Of a stretch of 64,000 nt of DNA, positions 34,083-43,029 are shown in pieces; position 1 is the stretch's first letter; each line of letters starts with the position of its first letter. The stretch is from Candidatus Baltobacteraceae bacterium (lineage in GTDB: Bacteria > Vulcanimicrobiota > Vulcanimicrobiia > Vulcanimicrobiales > Vulcanimicrobiaceae), in assembly GCA_036489885.1 (NCBI GenBank), contig DASXEW010000001.1:124001-188000 (forward strand). Direction: 5' to 3'. A program made the position numbers and the translations under genes. The notes below the pieces were generated by a model. The model was not told where the DNA came from, did no database searches, and saw only the letters and a program-made list of their open reading frames with translations.

Positions 34083-36509
34083 GTGGCCGACGACAGCGGC
34101 CGAATCGTGCACGTCAACTCCCGGTGGGTCGCCTATACGGGACGCTCAATCGAGGGTTTAGCGGGCGTCTCTCTTGGCGTGCTCTCCGGTATCATTCATC
34201 CCGACGACCTCGAGGCGGCGTCGGAGCGCTGGAAGCATTCGCTCGAAACCGGCGAGAAATTCGAGATGCAATACCGGCTTCGAAGCGCGGAAGATGGAAG
34301 CTACCGTTGGTTCTTGACGCGTGCCGCTCGTAGGCTCGACTCGAATGGCGAGAGCGCGCATTGGATCAGCGTGGCGACGGATATCAACGAGCAAGTTCGC
34401 ACAGGCGAAGGTTCGCGGTTTCTTTCTGAAGTCGCAAACGTGCTCGCATCCTCGCTCGACCAGGAGCAGGTTGTCGCCGCCTTTGCGCGCGTCGCGGCGC
34501 AGCGTTTCAGCGACGGATGCGTTGTTCTGTTCGCCGAGGGCGGCGAGTTGCGAATCGGCGCCGTCGCGCACAATGACCCCGCACTTATGGCGGTGATGCG
34601 CAAGGGCGAGATCAATCGCTTCTTGCACGACGGGCTTGTCGATCGTGTCATCGAAACGCGAGAACCGCTCCGCGGCGCTTCCGTCGACGCAGAACTGGGT
34701 TCGCGAGCGTCGATCGCCGTTCCGATGATCGTCGCGCAACGTCTGATCGGAACGTTGATTTTCATCTCGTCGAGCGACCGCGAGTTCGACGCGGCGGACA
34801 TAGACATTGCAATGGCCGGAGCGCGGCAACTCGCCGTGGCGCTCGAAAACGTACGCTCTTTCGAACGTTTCCGGCTCTTGGCGCGCGAGACCGACATTCT
34901 CTTCGCAAGCGGCGAAGCCAAGACGAAGCTGCGCAGAGTGCTGGACGTGATCGTCGAGGAGGTTGCCGACTGGGCGGCCATCTATGTCTTGGGTGGCCCC
35001 AGCTCGATTCGACTCGAGGAGCTGGCGCACCGGAATCCGCAAGTCGGCGCAGTCCTTTCCGAAATGCGCGGGCAGCGAATATTTAACCGCGAGACCGAAC
35101 GCAACTTCTACGAGACGCTCAATAGACACCGTACGATGCTGCGCACCAATACCGGGATCGAACGGCTGCGAGAAACCCTGCAGCCCTACATTCTACCGGT
35201 TTTCGCGCAAGCGACGCCGCAGTCGATGCTGACCGTTCCGCTTTTTACAACCGACTCAGTTTACGGCGCGCTTACGATTTATTCGACCAGCCGTAACTTC
35301 GGCGATCATGAAGTGCAGCTGATGGAAGAAGTAGCGCGACGCGTGGCGCTCGCGTTCGAGCATGAAGAAAGCGTCGAGCGCGAGCGCCGGCTCACGAAAA
35401 CGCTCCAAGAGGTTACGCTTCCGGCGCAATTGCCGAACGTGCCGGGTGCCGAGGTAAGTACCGTCTACGTTGCCGCGACGGCCAGCGACGCACAGGTCGG
35501 CGGCGATTGGTACGACATCTTCGAGCTTCCGGACGGACGGTTCTTGTTCTCTATGGGCGACGTCACGGGACGCGGTCTTCAGGCCTCGGCGATCATGGGC
35601 AAGCTGCGCCACACGATCAACGTCGTCGGCATGTACGAAAGCGATCCCGGCAAGATTCTGGATGCGGCCGAGAGTGTTGTGGTTCAACGCTATCCCGACG
35701 CGATTGCGACGGCGTTCGTTGCGGTGTACGATCGGCGCTCGCGGCAAGTCGTCGCAGCTAATGCGGGACATCCGTATCCGCTGCTGCGCTTAAACGACGG
35801 TTCGATCGAGCCGCTGCAGGTCGACGGAATGCCGATCGGACTGCGGAAGCTTGCATCCTCTCAACCCGCGCGTTACCGGGCAATGCACGACGTAGCGGCA
35901 ATTGCGTTTTATACCGACGGAGTGGTCGAAGCGAACCGCGACATCGTGGCCGGCGAAGAGGTACTTATTCGTGCCTTCGGCTCAGGCGCCGTACCATTTG
36001 TACGCAGCCCGGCGAACCTGATCGCATCGACGTGCCTGCCGGCACAGGTGCAAGACGATGCAGCGATCTTCGTCGTCACGTTTCCGCATACGACGTGGCG
36101 CTTTCATGCCGACCATGCGCGTGCCGCTAGCGACGCGCGGCATGCTTTTATCGATCATCTTCGCGCCGAAGCAACGGATGCGAGTGAGATCGATGCCGCC
36201 GAAGTCATCTTCGGCGAGCTGATCGCAAACGTCGTCCGCCACGCGCCCGGCCCGATCGACATTGCGCTCGAATGGATCGATGGCTTTGCGGTCCTGCACG
36301 TAACCGATCGCGGCAACGGCTTTCGATTTCAATCGCGCCGCCGCGCCGATATATTTATGGAAGCCGGCCGCGGCTTGTGGCTCGTCGAGCAGTTCGGCGG
36401 AACGGTCGACGTCGAGCGTATCGCAGGTTACGGCACGCACGTGCGCGTTGCGCTCCCGGTCGTGCGCGCCGCCGATACGGCGTTCGAACGCTCGCAAGCT
36501 CTAGCTTAA
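34083..36509 (+). CDS. PAS-GAF-GAF-SpoIIE phosphatase with C-terminal HATPase (RsbU-like switch)
   Basis: An 808-residue multidomain protein. PAS (about 1-105, ADDSGRIVHVNSRWVAYTG), two GAF domains (about 110-265 and 270-440), a PP2C/SpoIIE phosphatase (about 455-660, GGDWYDIFELPDG and MGDVTGRG) and an anti-sigma-type HATPase (about 675-800, FGELIANVVRHAP and DRGNGF). In the family such proteins control partner switching of anti-sigma factors. The GTG start trims the first PAS strand; the frame is open back to 34020 (FDVAEATPNLVSVADD reads naturally) but has no ATG/GTG/TTG. The true start, possibly non-standard, may be earlier. Confidence 0.85.
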   Translation: MADDSGRIVHVNSRWVAYTGRSIEGLAGVSLGVLSGIIHPDDLEAASERWKHSLETGEKFEMQYRLRSAEDGSYRWFLTRAARRLDSNGESAHWISVATDINEQVRTGEGSRFLSEVANVLASSLDQEQVVAAFARVAAQRFSDGCVVLFAEGGELRIGAVAHNDPALMAVMRKGEINRFLHDGLVDRVIETREPLRGASVDAELGSRASIAVPMIVAQRLIGTLIFISSSDREFDAADIDIAMAGARQLAVALENVRSFERFRLLARETDILFASGEAKTKLRRVLDVIVEEVADWAAIYVLGGPSSIRLEELAHRNPQVGAVLSEMRGQRIFNRETERNFYETLNRHRTMLRTNTGIERLRETLQPYILPVFAQATPQSMLTVPLFTTDSVYGALTIYSTSRNFGDHEVQLMEEVARRVALAFEHEESVERERRLTKTLQEVTLPAQLPNVPGAEVSTVYVAATASDAQVGGDWYDIFELPDGRFLFSMGDVTGRGLQASAIMGKLRHTINVVGMYESDPGKILDAAESVVVQRYPDAIATAFVAVYDRRSRQVVAANAGHPYPLLRLNDGSIEPLQVDGMPIGLRKLASSQPARYRAMHDVAAIAFYTDGVVEANRDIVAGEEVLIRAFGSGAVPFVRSPANLIASTCLPAQVQDDAAIFVVTFPHTTWRFHADHARAASDARHAFIDHLRAEATDASEIDAAEVIFGELIANVVRHAPGPIDIALEWIDGFAVLHVTDRGNGFRFQSRRRADIFMEAGRGLWLVEQFGGTVDVERIAGYGTHVRVALPVVRAADTAFERSQALA

Positions 36510-36575
36510 TTTTTCGATAAATTCAAGCAAGGCAGCCGGGAGGCGTGCCCTGCGAAAAGGAACTGTCGTGGGGCG

Positions 36576-39389
36576 ATGAGCCTTTCCATCAGGGCCATAG
36601 CCCTTTTTGTTTTTACTGCGCTCTTCGTTGCTGCCGCGGGCACGCCCGCGGTGCGCGCGCAGGCCGCACCCCAGGCTGCTGCAACAGCGGCGCCCGCCCC
36701 CGGGAGCCCGAAACCTGAGAGCTCTCCCAGCGGCCAAGAACCGGTCATCTTGCCGTCACCCGGAATGCCGGCAAACGTTCCGACGGCGATAAAAGCATTG
36801 CTCAACATTGCGCCGCAGACGCCGCAATCGTACGCCGCGTTCATGCACAACGCGCAGCTGCAGACCGGGCTCATCAACCTCATTCGCAAGGACGACGAGC
36901 TGTTTTTGGATCTTGGTCCGCAAGATTTCAAGAAGACGTTCATCTTTGCGCCGTCGCTCGCGTCGGGTCTCGGCGCGGGAACGTTCGCGGGGCGGCTCTA
37001 CGATCCGATGCTGGTGCAATTCCAGCGCATCGGCCACCGCGTCTTTTGGATCACGCCGAACACCGACTTTGCGTCGTCGCAAGGTACGGCGGCTAAAGCG
37101 CTCGCGATTTCAACTTCCTCGTCGATCATCGCCGTCTCGCCGATCCTGGCGGAGAACGCCGCGACCGATCACGTGGCGATCGCTCCGGTGCTCTTCCTAA
37201 CGGATCACCTCGACATCGGTAAAGATCTCGCGGCGGCTGCCGGGGGCGGAACGCCCGGCGGCGGCCTACTGCTGCTCTTAGGCGGCCCGCGTGCGGGTTT
37301 TGCGCTCGATCCTTCGCGCTCGTATTACATCTCGACCAAGGCGTTACCGGATAATGACGAGATCACGGTCAATCTGACGTTCAACGGAAACGGCGATTTG
37401 CAAACGGTCCCGGATACGCGCGGCACGCCGATCAAAGTCCACTACAGTATTCTCGAAGAACCGGTGCGCACCGCGGGATACGCGCCGCGAGCTGCGGACG
37501 ATCGCATCGGCTATTTCCTCGAGACGCACAAGCGCTTCGGCGACGACAAGACGCCCTCACCGTTCGTGCGCTATATCGACCGCTGGGATCTTTCGAAAGG
37601 TCCGATCGTCTTCACGCTGACGAACGAAGTTCCGCGCGAGTACCGCGACGCGGTCAAACGCGGCATCTTGGCGTGGAACGCGGCGTTTGCGAAGATCGGC
37701 TATCCTCACGCAATCCGTGTCGACGATCCGCCGTCCGATCCGTCGTTCGATCCGGACGATGCAAAATACAATTCGGTGCGCTGGATCGACCAGGATCGTG
37801 CCAGCTTCGTTGCGGCAACCCCGCACATTGCCGATCCCGCCACGGGCCAGATCCTGCGCGCAACGGTAACGGTCGATGGTGAAGCGCTGCGCAGCTTGCG
37901 CCGTGGATTCATCGACAATGTCGTGCCGTCACGCGTGCCGATTGCTGCCTATTCGCCCTACGCCCCGTTTTTCGCCGACTCAGGTTTGAAGCCGAACGCA
38001 GCCTCGACGGCGGTTTCCGTTCAGAGTGCGAGCACAGCTGCGACGCTAGCCGACCCATGCCTGGCGGATTTCTGCGAGTACGGTGAGGCGCTCGAATCCG
38101 ACGCGGCGTTCGCCGCATTGGCGCTCTATCCCGGACTACGTGAAAGCTCGAGCGCGACGAATAAATACGTCGATCAGTACATCGAAGCCGTGACGATGCA
38201 CGAAGTCGGCCACGCGCTCGGCTTGCGTCATAACTTCGCGGCGCCGTCGGTCTACTCGCTCCACGACGTCGAAAATCCGGCGTTCACCGCGAAGCACGGC
38301 ATCAGCGCTTCGGTGATGGCGTACAATCCGGTCGACCTGGCTCCGTCGGGTCAACCTCAACCCGACTTCTTCCAAACGCAGCTCGGACCGTACGACTATT
38401 GGGCGATCCAATACGGATACACGCCGAACGGTTCGGCAAGCTCGCTCAAAGCGATTGCCGATCGTGCCGGCGAGCCCGATCATGTCTTCGAGACGGATGA
38501 AGATGCGAGCGGGGCCTGGGCCGTCGATCCGCGCGTCGCTCTGTTCGTGCTCTCGAGCGACCCGATCGGATGGCACGCGCAGCGTTTTCAAATCGCCGAT
38601 CGTCTTCTGGCGACGCTCGACAGACGTTATCCGCGCAACGATCGCTCCTACAATGACGAGCGGCTGGCGTTCTCGACGATCCTCGGCGAATACACGCGCT
38701 CCGCGTTACTTACGACGCGCTGGGTTGGCGGTGTCTACACCTCACGTTCGCATCGTGGTGAGAAGGGTGGCAGCCCGCCGTTTTCGCCGGTTCCGCGCAG
38801 CGATCAAAAGCGCGCCTTCGATTTGCTCGACCGTTACGTATTCGGGGCGCGCGCGCTGGCGTTGCCGCCGAGCTTGGTCGAGCACTTAGGGCCTGACCGA
38901 TTCCACGGTTGGGGCGCGCAAGGGTTGAACGCGCGACCGGACTTTCCGTTGACGGCGTTCGTCGCAAACGTTCAAGATACGATCCTCTACACGATCTTCA
39001 CGCCGGTCAACATCGCCCGGATCGCCGATCAGTCGCAGCTCGCGCCCGGCAAGACGATGTCGTTGCAAGATCTGTTCGAATGGTCGTCGTCGGCAGTCTA
39101 CGATGACGTCGCGTCCGGCACGCCGATCCCCGCGATGCATCGCGAAATGCAACGGCGCTACACGGATCTGCTCTTGCAAATTGCGCTCTTGCCCTCGTTT
39201 GCGCTCGACCAGCTGCAGATTCCCTACGAAACCCAAGAGCTGGCGCGCTACGAGCTGCATCGCGCGCAAGCCGAGGTCCACAAGGGATTGGCTTCGCGAG
39301 GGCTCGACATCGCCACGCGAGCGCATCTCGCGGAACTCTCATCGCGCATCGCGCGTGGGCTGGCAGCCCAAAACACCCGAGCCTTATAG
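36576..39389 (+). CDS. Secreted zinc metalloprotease (metzincin-like, DUF5117/DUF4953 type)
   Basis: A 937-residue exported protein with signal peptide MSLSIRAIALFVFTALFVAA, then APGSPKPESSP-type low-complexity linker. The catalytic motif is TMHEVGHALGLRHNF (about residue 540) with a Met-turn candidate SVMAYNPVDL some 40 residues later. Long flanking domains (DUF5117-like, EVPREYRDAVKRGILAWNAAF) match the gliding-bacterium/soil zinc-protease family. Its stop TAG directly abuts the CTG start of the GH1 gene in the same frame. Confidence 0.88.
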   Translation: MSLSIRAIALFVFTALFVAAAGTPAVRAQAAPQAAATAAPAPGSPKPESSPSGQEPVILPSPGMPANVPTAIKALLNIAPQTPQSYAAFMHNAQLQTGLINLIRKDDELFLDLGPQDFKKTFIFAPSLASGLGAGTFAGRLYDPMLVQFQRIGHRVFWITPNTDFASSQGTAAKALAISTSSSIIAVSPILAENAATDHVAIAPVLFLTDHLDIGKDLAAAAGGGTPGGGLLLLLGGPRAGFALDPSRSYYISTKALPDNDEITVNLTFNGNGDLQTVPDTRGTPIKVHYSILEEPVRTAGYAPRAADDRIGYFLETHKRFGDDKTPSPFVRYIDRWDLSKGPIVFTLTNEVPREYRDAVKRGILAWNAAFAKIGYPHAIRVDDPPSDPSFDPDDAKYNSVRWIDQDRASFVAATPHIADPATGQILRATVTVDGEALRSLRRGFIDNVVPSRVPIAAYSPYAPFFADSGLKPNAASTAVSVQSASTAATLADPCLADFCEYGEALESDAAFAALALYPGLRESSSATNKYVDQYIEAVTMHEVGHALGLRHNFAAPSVYSLHDVENPAFTAKHGISASVMAYNPVDLAPSGQPQPDFFQTQLGPYDYWAIQYGYTPNGSASSLKAIADRAGEPDHVFETDEDASGAWAVDPRVALFVLSSDPIGWHAQRFQIADRLLATLDRRYPRNDRSYNDERLAFSTILGEYTRSALLTTRWVGGVYTSRSHRGEKGGSPPFSPVPRSDQKRAFDLLDRYVFGARALALPPSLVEHLGPDRFHGWGAQGLNARPDFPLTAFVANVQDTILYTIFTPVNIARIADQSQLAPGKTMSLQDLFEWSSSAVYDDVASGTPIPAMHREMQRRYTDLLLQIALLPSFALDQLQIPYETQELARYELHRAQAEVHKGLASRGLDIATRAHLAELSSRIARGLAAQNTRAL

Positions 39390-41525
39390 CTGAGCGACCT
39401 ACCGCCGTTTCCACCTGAATTCCGCTTCGGCGTTGCCACGGCGGATCATCAGTGTGAAGCGTATACGGGTGAAGACGACATTCGCGACACGTGGGAGCGC
39501 GTTCGCGGTCTGACGGCGCGCGGCAAAGCCACCGATTTTTGGAACCGGTATAAAGAGGATGTCGATCTTGCGCGTGGGCTCGGTTGCGGCGCATTTCGTC
39601 TCTCGCTTTCATGGGCACGACTCGAACCGCAAGCGGGTACGTGGGATGATGCAGCCTTCGCGCACTATCGCGACGTGCTGCAGTATATGCGCGACGCCGG
39701 GATGACGACGATCGTCACGCTGCACCATAACTCGTGGCCGATCCACATCCAAGCTGCGGGGAACGGCGCCGGTTTGCTCGATCCGGCGTTTCCGGATCGC
39801 CTCGCAGCGTACGCAACGCAGGTCGTGCAACGTCTTGGGGACCTGATCGACTACTACGTTACGATCAACGAGCCCAACCAGCTCGTGTACGGATTCATCA
39901 AGCTCTGGTGCATGCGTGCTTACGCGATGCCGCCGGGCATGGAGCCGTTCGCGACCGAGACGGAACAGATGGAAGCGGTCATCAAGCTGATCCCAAATCT
40001 CTTTCGCGCACATAACCGTGCGCGTGCCGCGATTCACAAGGAGCGTCCGCAGGCGCGCGTTGGAACGAATCCGCTCGTTCTCGGCTTGCCGCAGTGGTTT
40101 CAGGCCCTCGTCGATCGTGCCGCCGTCAACCTTCGCACGCCCGACGACCTCATTCGACAAGCGAAGCGTTTCTCGCAAGTGCCGATCCTCGACTCCGGCT
40201 CGGTTGATATCTCGATCGCACAAATCACGATCACGCAGCAGCGTATGGATCGCGTGCTGTTTTCGGAGCCGTATTTCGCTGCCAATCTCTGTACGCTGCA
40301 CGAGAGCGCCAAGGTGCCGCCCATCGATTCGAGCACGTTTGCCGGCAGCGTCGGCGTTGCCGCGGACGGTGCGCCCGCCGAACAGTTCCAAACGTACTTC
40401 CCGCAGGCCTCGATGCACGAATTCGATGACCTCGACACGGCCGTCGCGTCGCTTCGCCAAGGACACGTCGATCTCGTGTTCGACGACGATGTGTTTCTCG
40501 AGCCTTACGCGCACGGCACGCTTACTAGGAGCGCGGTTCGAGGACACGCTCAGGATTTTGCGGTGGCGATTCCGTTTGGGAGCCGTTCGTTGCTGAACGC
40601 CGTCGATCTGGCGCTGCGCGATGCCAAGGAATCTATGCCGAATGCACCGCACACAAACAACCGTAAGACGGTCGCACACATCGGACGCACCTCGATCGCT
40701 CCGCAGCACGTCCCCGATCTCGATAGGTCGCTGCGTGCGATTCGCCGGCGTGGTGTCTTGCGCGTCGGAATTCGGCCCGGAGTTTCAACGCTTTGCACGC
40801 GCGGAGAAAATGGCGCGTACGAGGGTCTCGAGCCGGATCTCGCCCGAAAGATTGCGGCGCGCATCTTCGGCGCAAAACCCGGCAGAGTCGATTTCGTACC
40901 CTTGGAGGGCGATCGCCGGCTCGATGCAACGCGCTCCTGGCTGCGGCGTTTTGACGGGTTGCGTAAGACGATCTCGATGTTCGCCACGATTCTCGGAACG
41001 AATTGGTGGAATTTGGGGATGGCCGGCCGCCTGGCGGAGTTTCTGTGTCCGCCTGAATGCGTCGGGACGCTCGACTACATAGGGCTCGACTATTATTGGG
41101 GCGCGCCTTCCCTCTTCAAGTTCAGTCGTTTGGTGTCCGCGGCCGAATGCAGGTATGCGAGCGCACCGGTTTGGCCGGGCGTTCTCGGTCAGATTCTGCG
41201 CGAGCAGCACAAGCAGTTTCCCGGCAAGCCGATCATCATCGTCGAGAACGGCTGCGTTACGAGCGCAGACAACGTAGCGCGCGCCGACTACATTGCGAAT
41301 CATCTTCGCGAAGTTCAGAAGGCGCTGGCTACGGGACTGCCGGTCGAAGCTTATCTGTGCTGGAGCATCACCTCGAATCGCGAATGGGGATTGCCTTTCG
41401 ACAACAATAGCGATTTTGGGCTCTACCACGTCGATCTCGATCACGATCCGGACTTGAGACGCGTCGCGACGCCCGCCAGCACGCGTTTCGCCCAGATTAT
41501 TGCGTCACGCACGGCAGATGGATAG
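39390..41525 (+). CDS. GH1 glycosidase interrupted by a circularly permuted SBP_bac_3 domain
   Basis: A 711-residue single open frame with three parts. Residues 1 to about 262 are the first half of a GH1 TIM barrel (FRFGVATADHQCEAYTG, acid/base Glu161 in TINEPNQL). Residues about 263-517 (40176-40940) are an amino-acid-type solute-binding domain in swapped order: the C-terminal part (VDISIAQITITQQRMDRVLF, VGVAADGAPAEQF) comes first, then a linker, then the N-terminal part (RRRGVLRVGIRPGV, YEGLEPDLARKIAARI). Residues about 518-711 finish GH1 (LDYIGLDYYWG, nucleophile Glu619 in IIVENGC, YLCWSITSNREWGL). The GH1 halves together have normal length (about 455). No signal peptide. The start must be CTG 39390, or 95 residues including strand 1 are lost. 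Confidence 0.85.
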   Translation: MSDLPPFPPEFRFGVATADHQCEAYTGEDDIRDTWERVRGLTARGKATDFWNRYKEDVDLARGLGCGAFRLSLSWARLEPQAGTWDDAAFAHYRDVLQYMRDAGMTTIVTLHHNSWPIHIQAAGNGAGLLDPAFPDRLAAYATQVVQRLGDLIDYYVTINEPNQLVYGFIKLWCMRAYAMPPGMEPFATETEQMEAVIKLIPNLFRAHNRARAAIHKERPQARVGTNPLVLGLPQWFQALVDRAAVNLRTPDDLIRQAKRFSQVPILDSGSVDISIAQITITQQRMDRVLFSEPYFAANLCTLHESAKVPPIDSSTFAGSVGVAADGAPAEQFQTYFPQASMHEFDDLDTAVASLRQGHVDLVFDDDVFLEPYAHGTLTRSAVRGHAQDFAVAIPFGSRSLLNAVDLALRDAKESMPNAPHTNNRKTVAHIGRTSIAPQHVPDLDRSLRAIRRRGVLRVGIRPGVSTLCTRGENGAYEGLEPDLARKIAARIFGAKPGRVDFVPLEGDRRLDATRSWLRRFDGLRKTISMFATILGTNWWNLGMAGRLAEFLCPPECVGTLDYIGLDYYWGAPSLFKFSRLVSAAECRYASAPVWPGVLGQILREQHKQFPGKPIIIVENGCVTSADNVARADYIANHLREVQKALATGLPVEAYLCWSITSNREWGLPFDNNSDFGLYHVDLDHDPDLRRVATPASTRFAQIIASRTADG

Positions 41526-41535
41526 GATTGGGGGA

Positions 41536-43029
41536 ATGCACACGGCGCTGATCGGGATCGGTTCGAACCTCGGCGAGCGGCAAGGCAACATCTTGCAAGC
41601 GCTCCAGCGGCTGCGCACGCGCGTTCGTATCGACGCGGTCTCTTCGTTCTACGAGACCGTTCCCGTCGGCAATGTCGCCGGGCCAAAATTCCTCAACGCA
41701 GCCGCGCGGCTTACAACCGACCTGGATCCCGTCGCGCTCGAGTCGTTTTTTCGCGACGTCGAAACCGCGATCGCACGGCGTCACGAGCATCTCGCCGCGC
41801 GCGTAATCGACATCGACTTTCTCTACTACGGCGACTTGGTCGCCGATCTCGGCCGTTTCGAGCTGCCGCATCCGTATGTCGAGCAGCGTCCGTTCAATCT
41901 GATTCCGCTGGCGGAGATCGCGCCCGATTTCGTCGATCCGGTCCGCAAATCGACGCTCGCGAAAATGGCATCGCGCGTTCCACACGACGGCGTCGTGCGC
42001 AAACCTCGTGCGTTGCGCTTCGACGTCGACCGCCAAAGCCAAGAGCCGGAGCACCGTCTCGCGCTCAGCCGCGTCGGCGTTGCCAAGATCAAGCGCATCA
42101 TTCGCTTGACGATGCACGGACGTAAGGTTCCGTTGAACGCAGAGTTTTCGATGGTCGCCGATCTCGAGCCGAATCGCGCCGGCGTTCATATGTCACGCTT
42201 TTCGGAGCTGCTCGAAGAGGCGTTGCTCGAAGTGCTCGCGCGTGGCGAGCCGGCATCGACGGTTGAAGAAGTGGTCGAGCGCGTAGCACGCGAGATCGTC
42301 GTATCGCAGCACGCCCTGCGTGCCGACGTTCGGGTGCGCGCCGAGTTCGGTCTCGAACGCTGGACGCCGGTGAGCGGAAAGCGCACCGAAGAGACCTACG
42401 CGCTCGTGGGCGTCGCACACGCCGACCGTCAAGGAACGCGGCGTGCCGTCGGCGTCGAGGCCGAAGGTATGACGGCGTGCCCGTGCGCTCAGCTGATGGT
42501 TCGCGAGCATTCGCACCGCGAGCTGCTCGAAGCCGGCTTCACCGAGGCCGACGCAAATCGCGCACTGGATGCGCTTCCCGTCGCGACGCACAATCAGCGC
42601 GGAAAGGGTACGCTGTTGATTGGAACATCGTCGGATCGCGCCGCCGAGATTCGTGCCGAAGACCTCGTAGAGATCGTCGAGAACTCGATGTCGAGCGAGA
42701 CGTACGATCTGCTCAAGCGTCCCGATGAGTTTTTCGTCGTCAACAAGGCGCACCATCGCCCGCGCTTCGTCGAAGACGTGGTACGCGAGATCCTGGCGAG
42801 CACGCTCGCGATGTATGCGGACTTTCCGGACGAGACGTTCGTTGCCGCCACTCAGCTGAACTACGAATCAATTCACAAGCACGATGCATTCGCCGAAGCA
42901 TTTGGAACCTTCGGCGAATTCCGGCGCGAGCTGCGCGACAGCGTCTACGTCACGGATAAGACGGAGCTTGCGGCATGGCTTCGCGCAAGGTCGCAATTCG
43001 AGACCGCAGCGAGGGATGCGAGGAGATAA
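41536..43029 (+). CDS. folK-folE2: FolK-FolE2 fusion: HPPK plus GTP cyclohydrolase IB
   Basis: A 497-residue bifunctional folate enzyme. Residues about 1-165 are HPPK (HTALIGIGSNLGERQGN, YETVPVGN, RVIDIDFLYYGD supplying the two Mg Asp, HPYVEQRPFNLIPLAEI). Residues about 190-495 are FolE2 (VHMSRFSELLEEALL, GMTACPCAQ with catalytic Cys, LPVATHNQRGKGTL, HHRPRFVEDVV). This combines GTP cyclohydrolase I chemistry, the first folate step, with the pyrophosphokinase. Start ATG 41536 follows GGGGGAA. The 3' end overlaps the convergent protease gene by 80 bp. Confidence 0.9.
   Translation: MHTALIGIGSNLGERQGNILQALQRLRTRVRIDAVSSFYETVPVGNVAGPKFLNAAARLTTDLDPVALESFFRDVETAIARRHEHLAARVIDIDFLYYGDLVADLGRFELPHPYVEQRPFNLIPLAEIAPDFVDPVRKSTLAKMASRVPHDGVVRKPRALRFDVDRQSQEPEHRLALSRVGVAKIKRIIRLTMHGRKVPLNAEFSMVADLEPNRAGVHMSRFSELLEEALLEVLARGEPASTVEEVVERVAREIVVSQHALRADVRVRAEFGLERWTPVSGKRTEETYALVGVAHADRQGTRRAVGVEAEGMTACPCAQLMVREHSHRELLEAGFTEADANRALDALPVATHNQRGKGTLLIGTSSDRAAEIRAEDLVEIVENSMSSETYDLLKRPDEFFVVNKAHHRPRFVEDVVREILASTLAMYADFPDETFVAATQLNYESIHKHDAFAEAFGTFGEFRRELRDSVYVTDKTELAAWLRARSQFETAARDARR

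Noticed and set aside
36576-41525. Metalloprotease and GH1 as one readthrough polypeptide
   Set aside because: The protease is exported and the GH1/SBP part has cytosolic features; a separate CTG start is the simpler reading.
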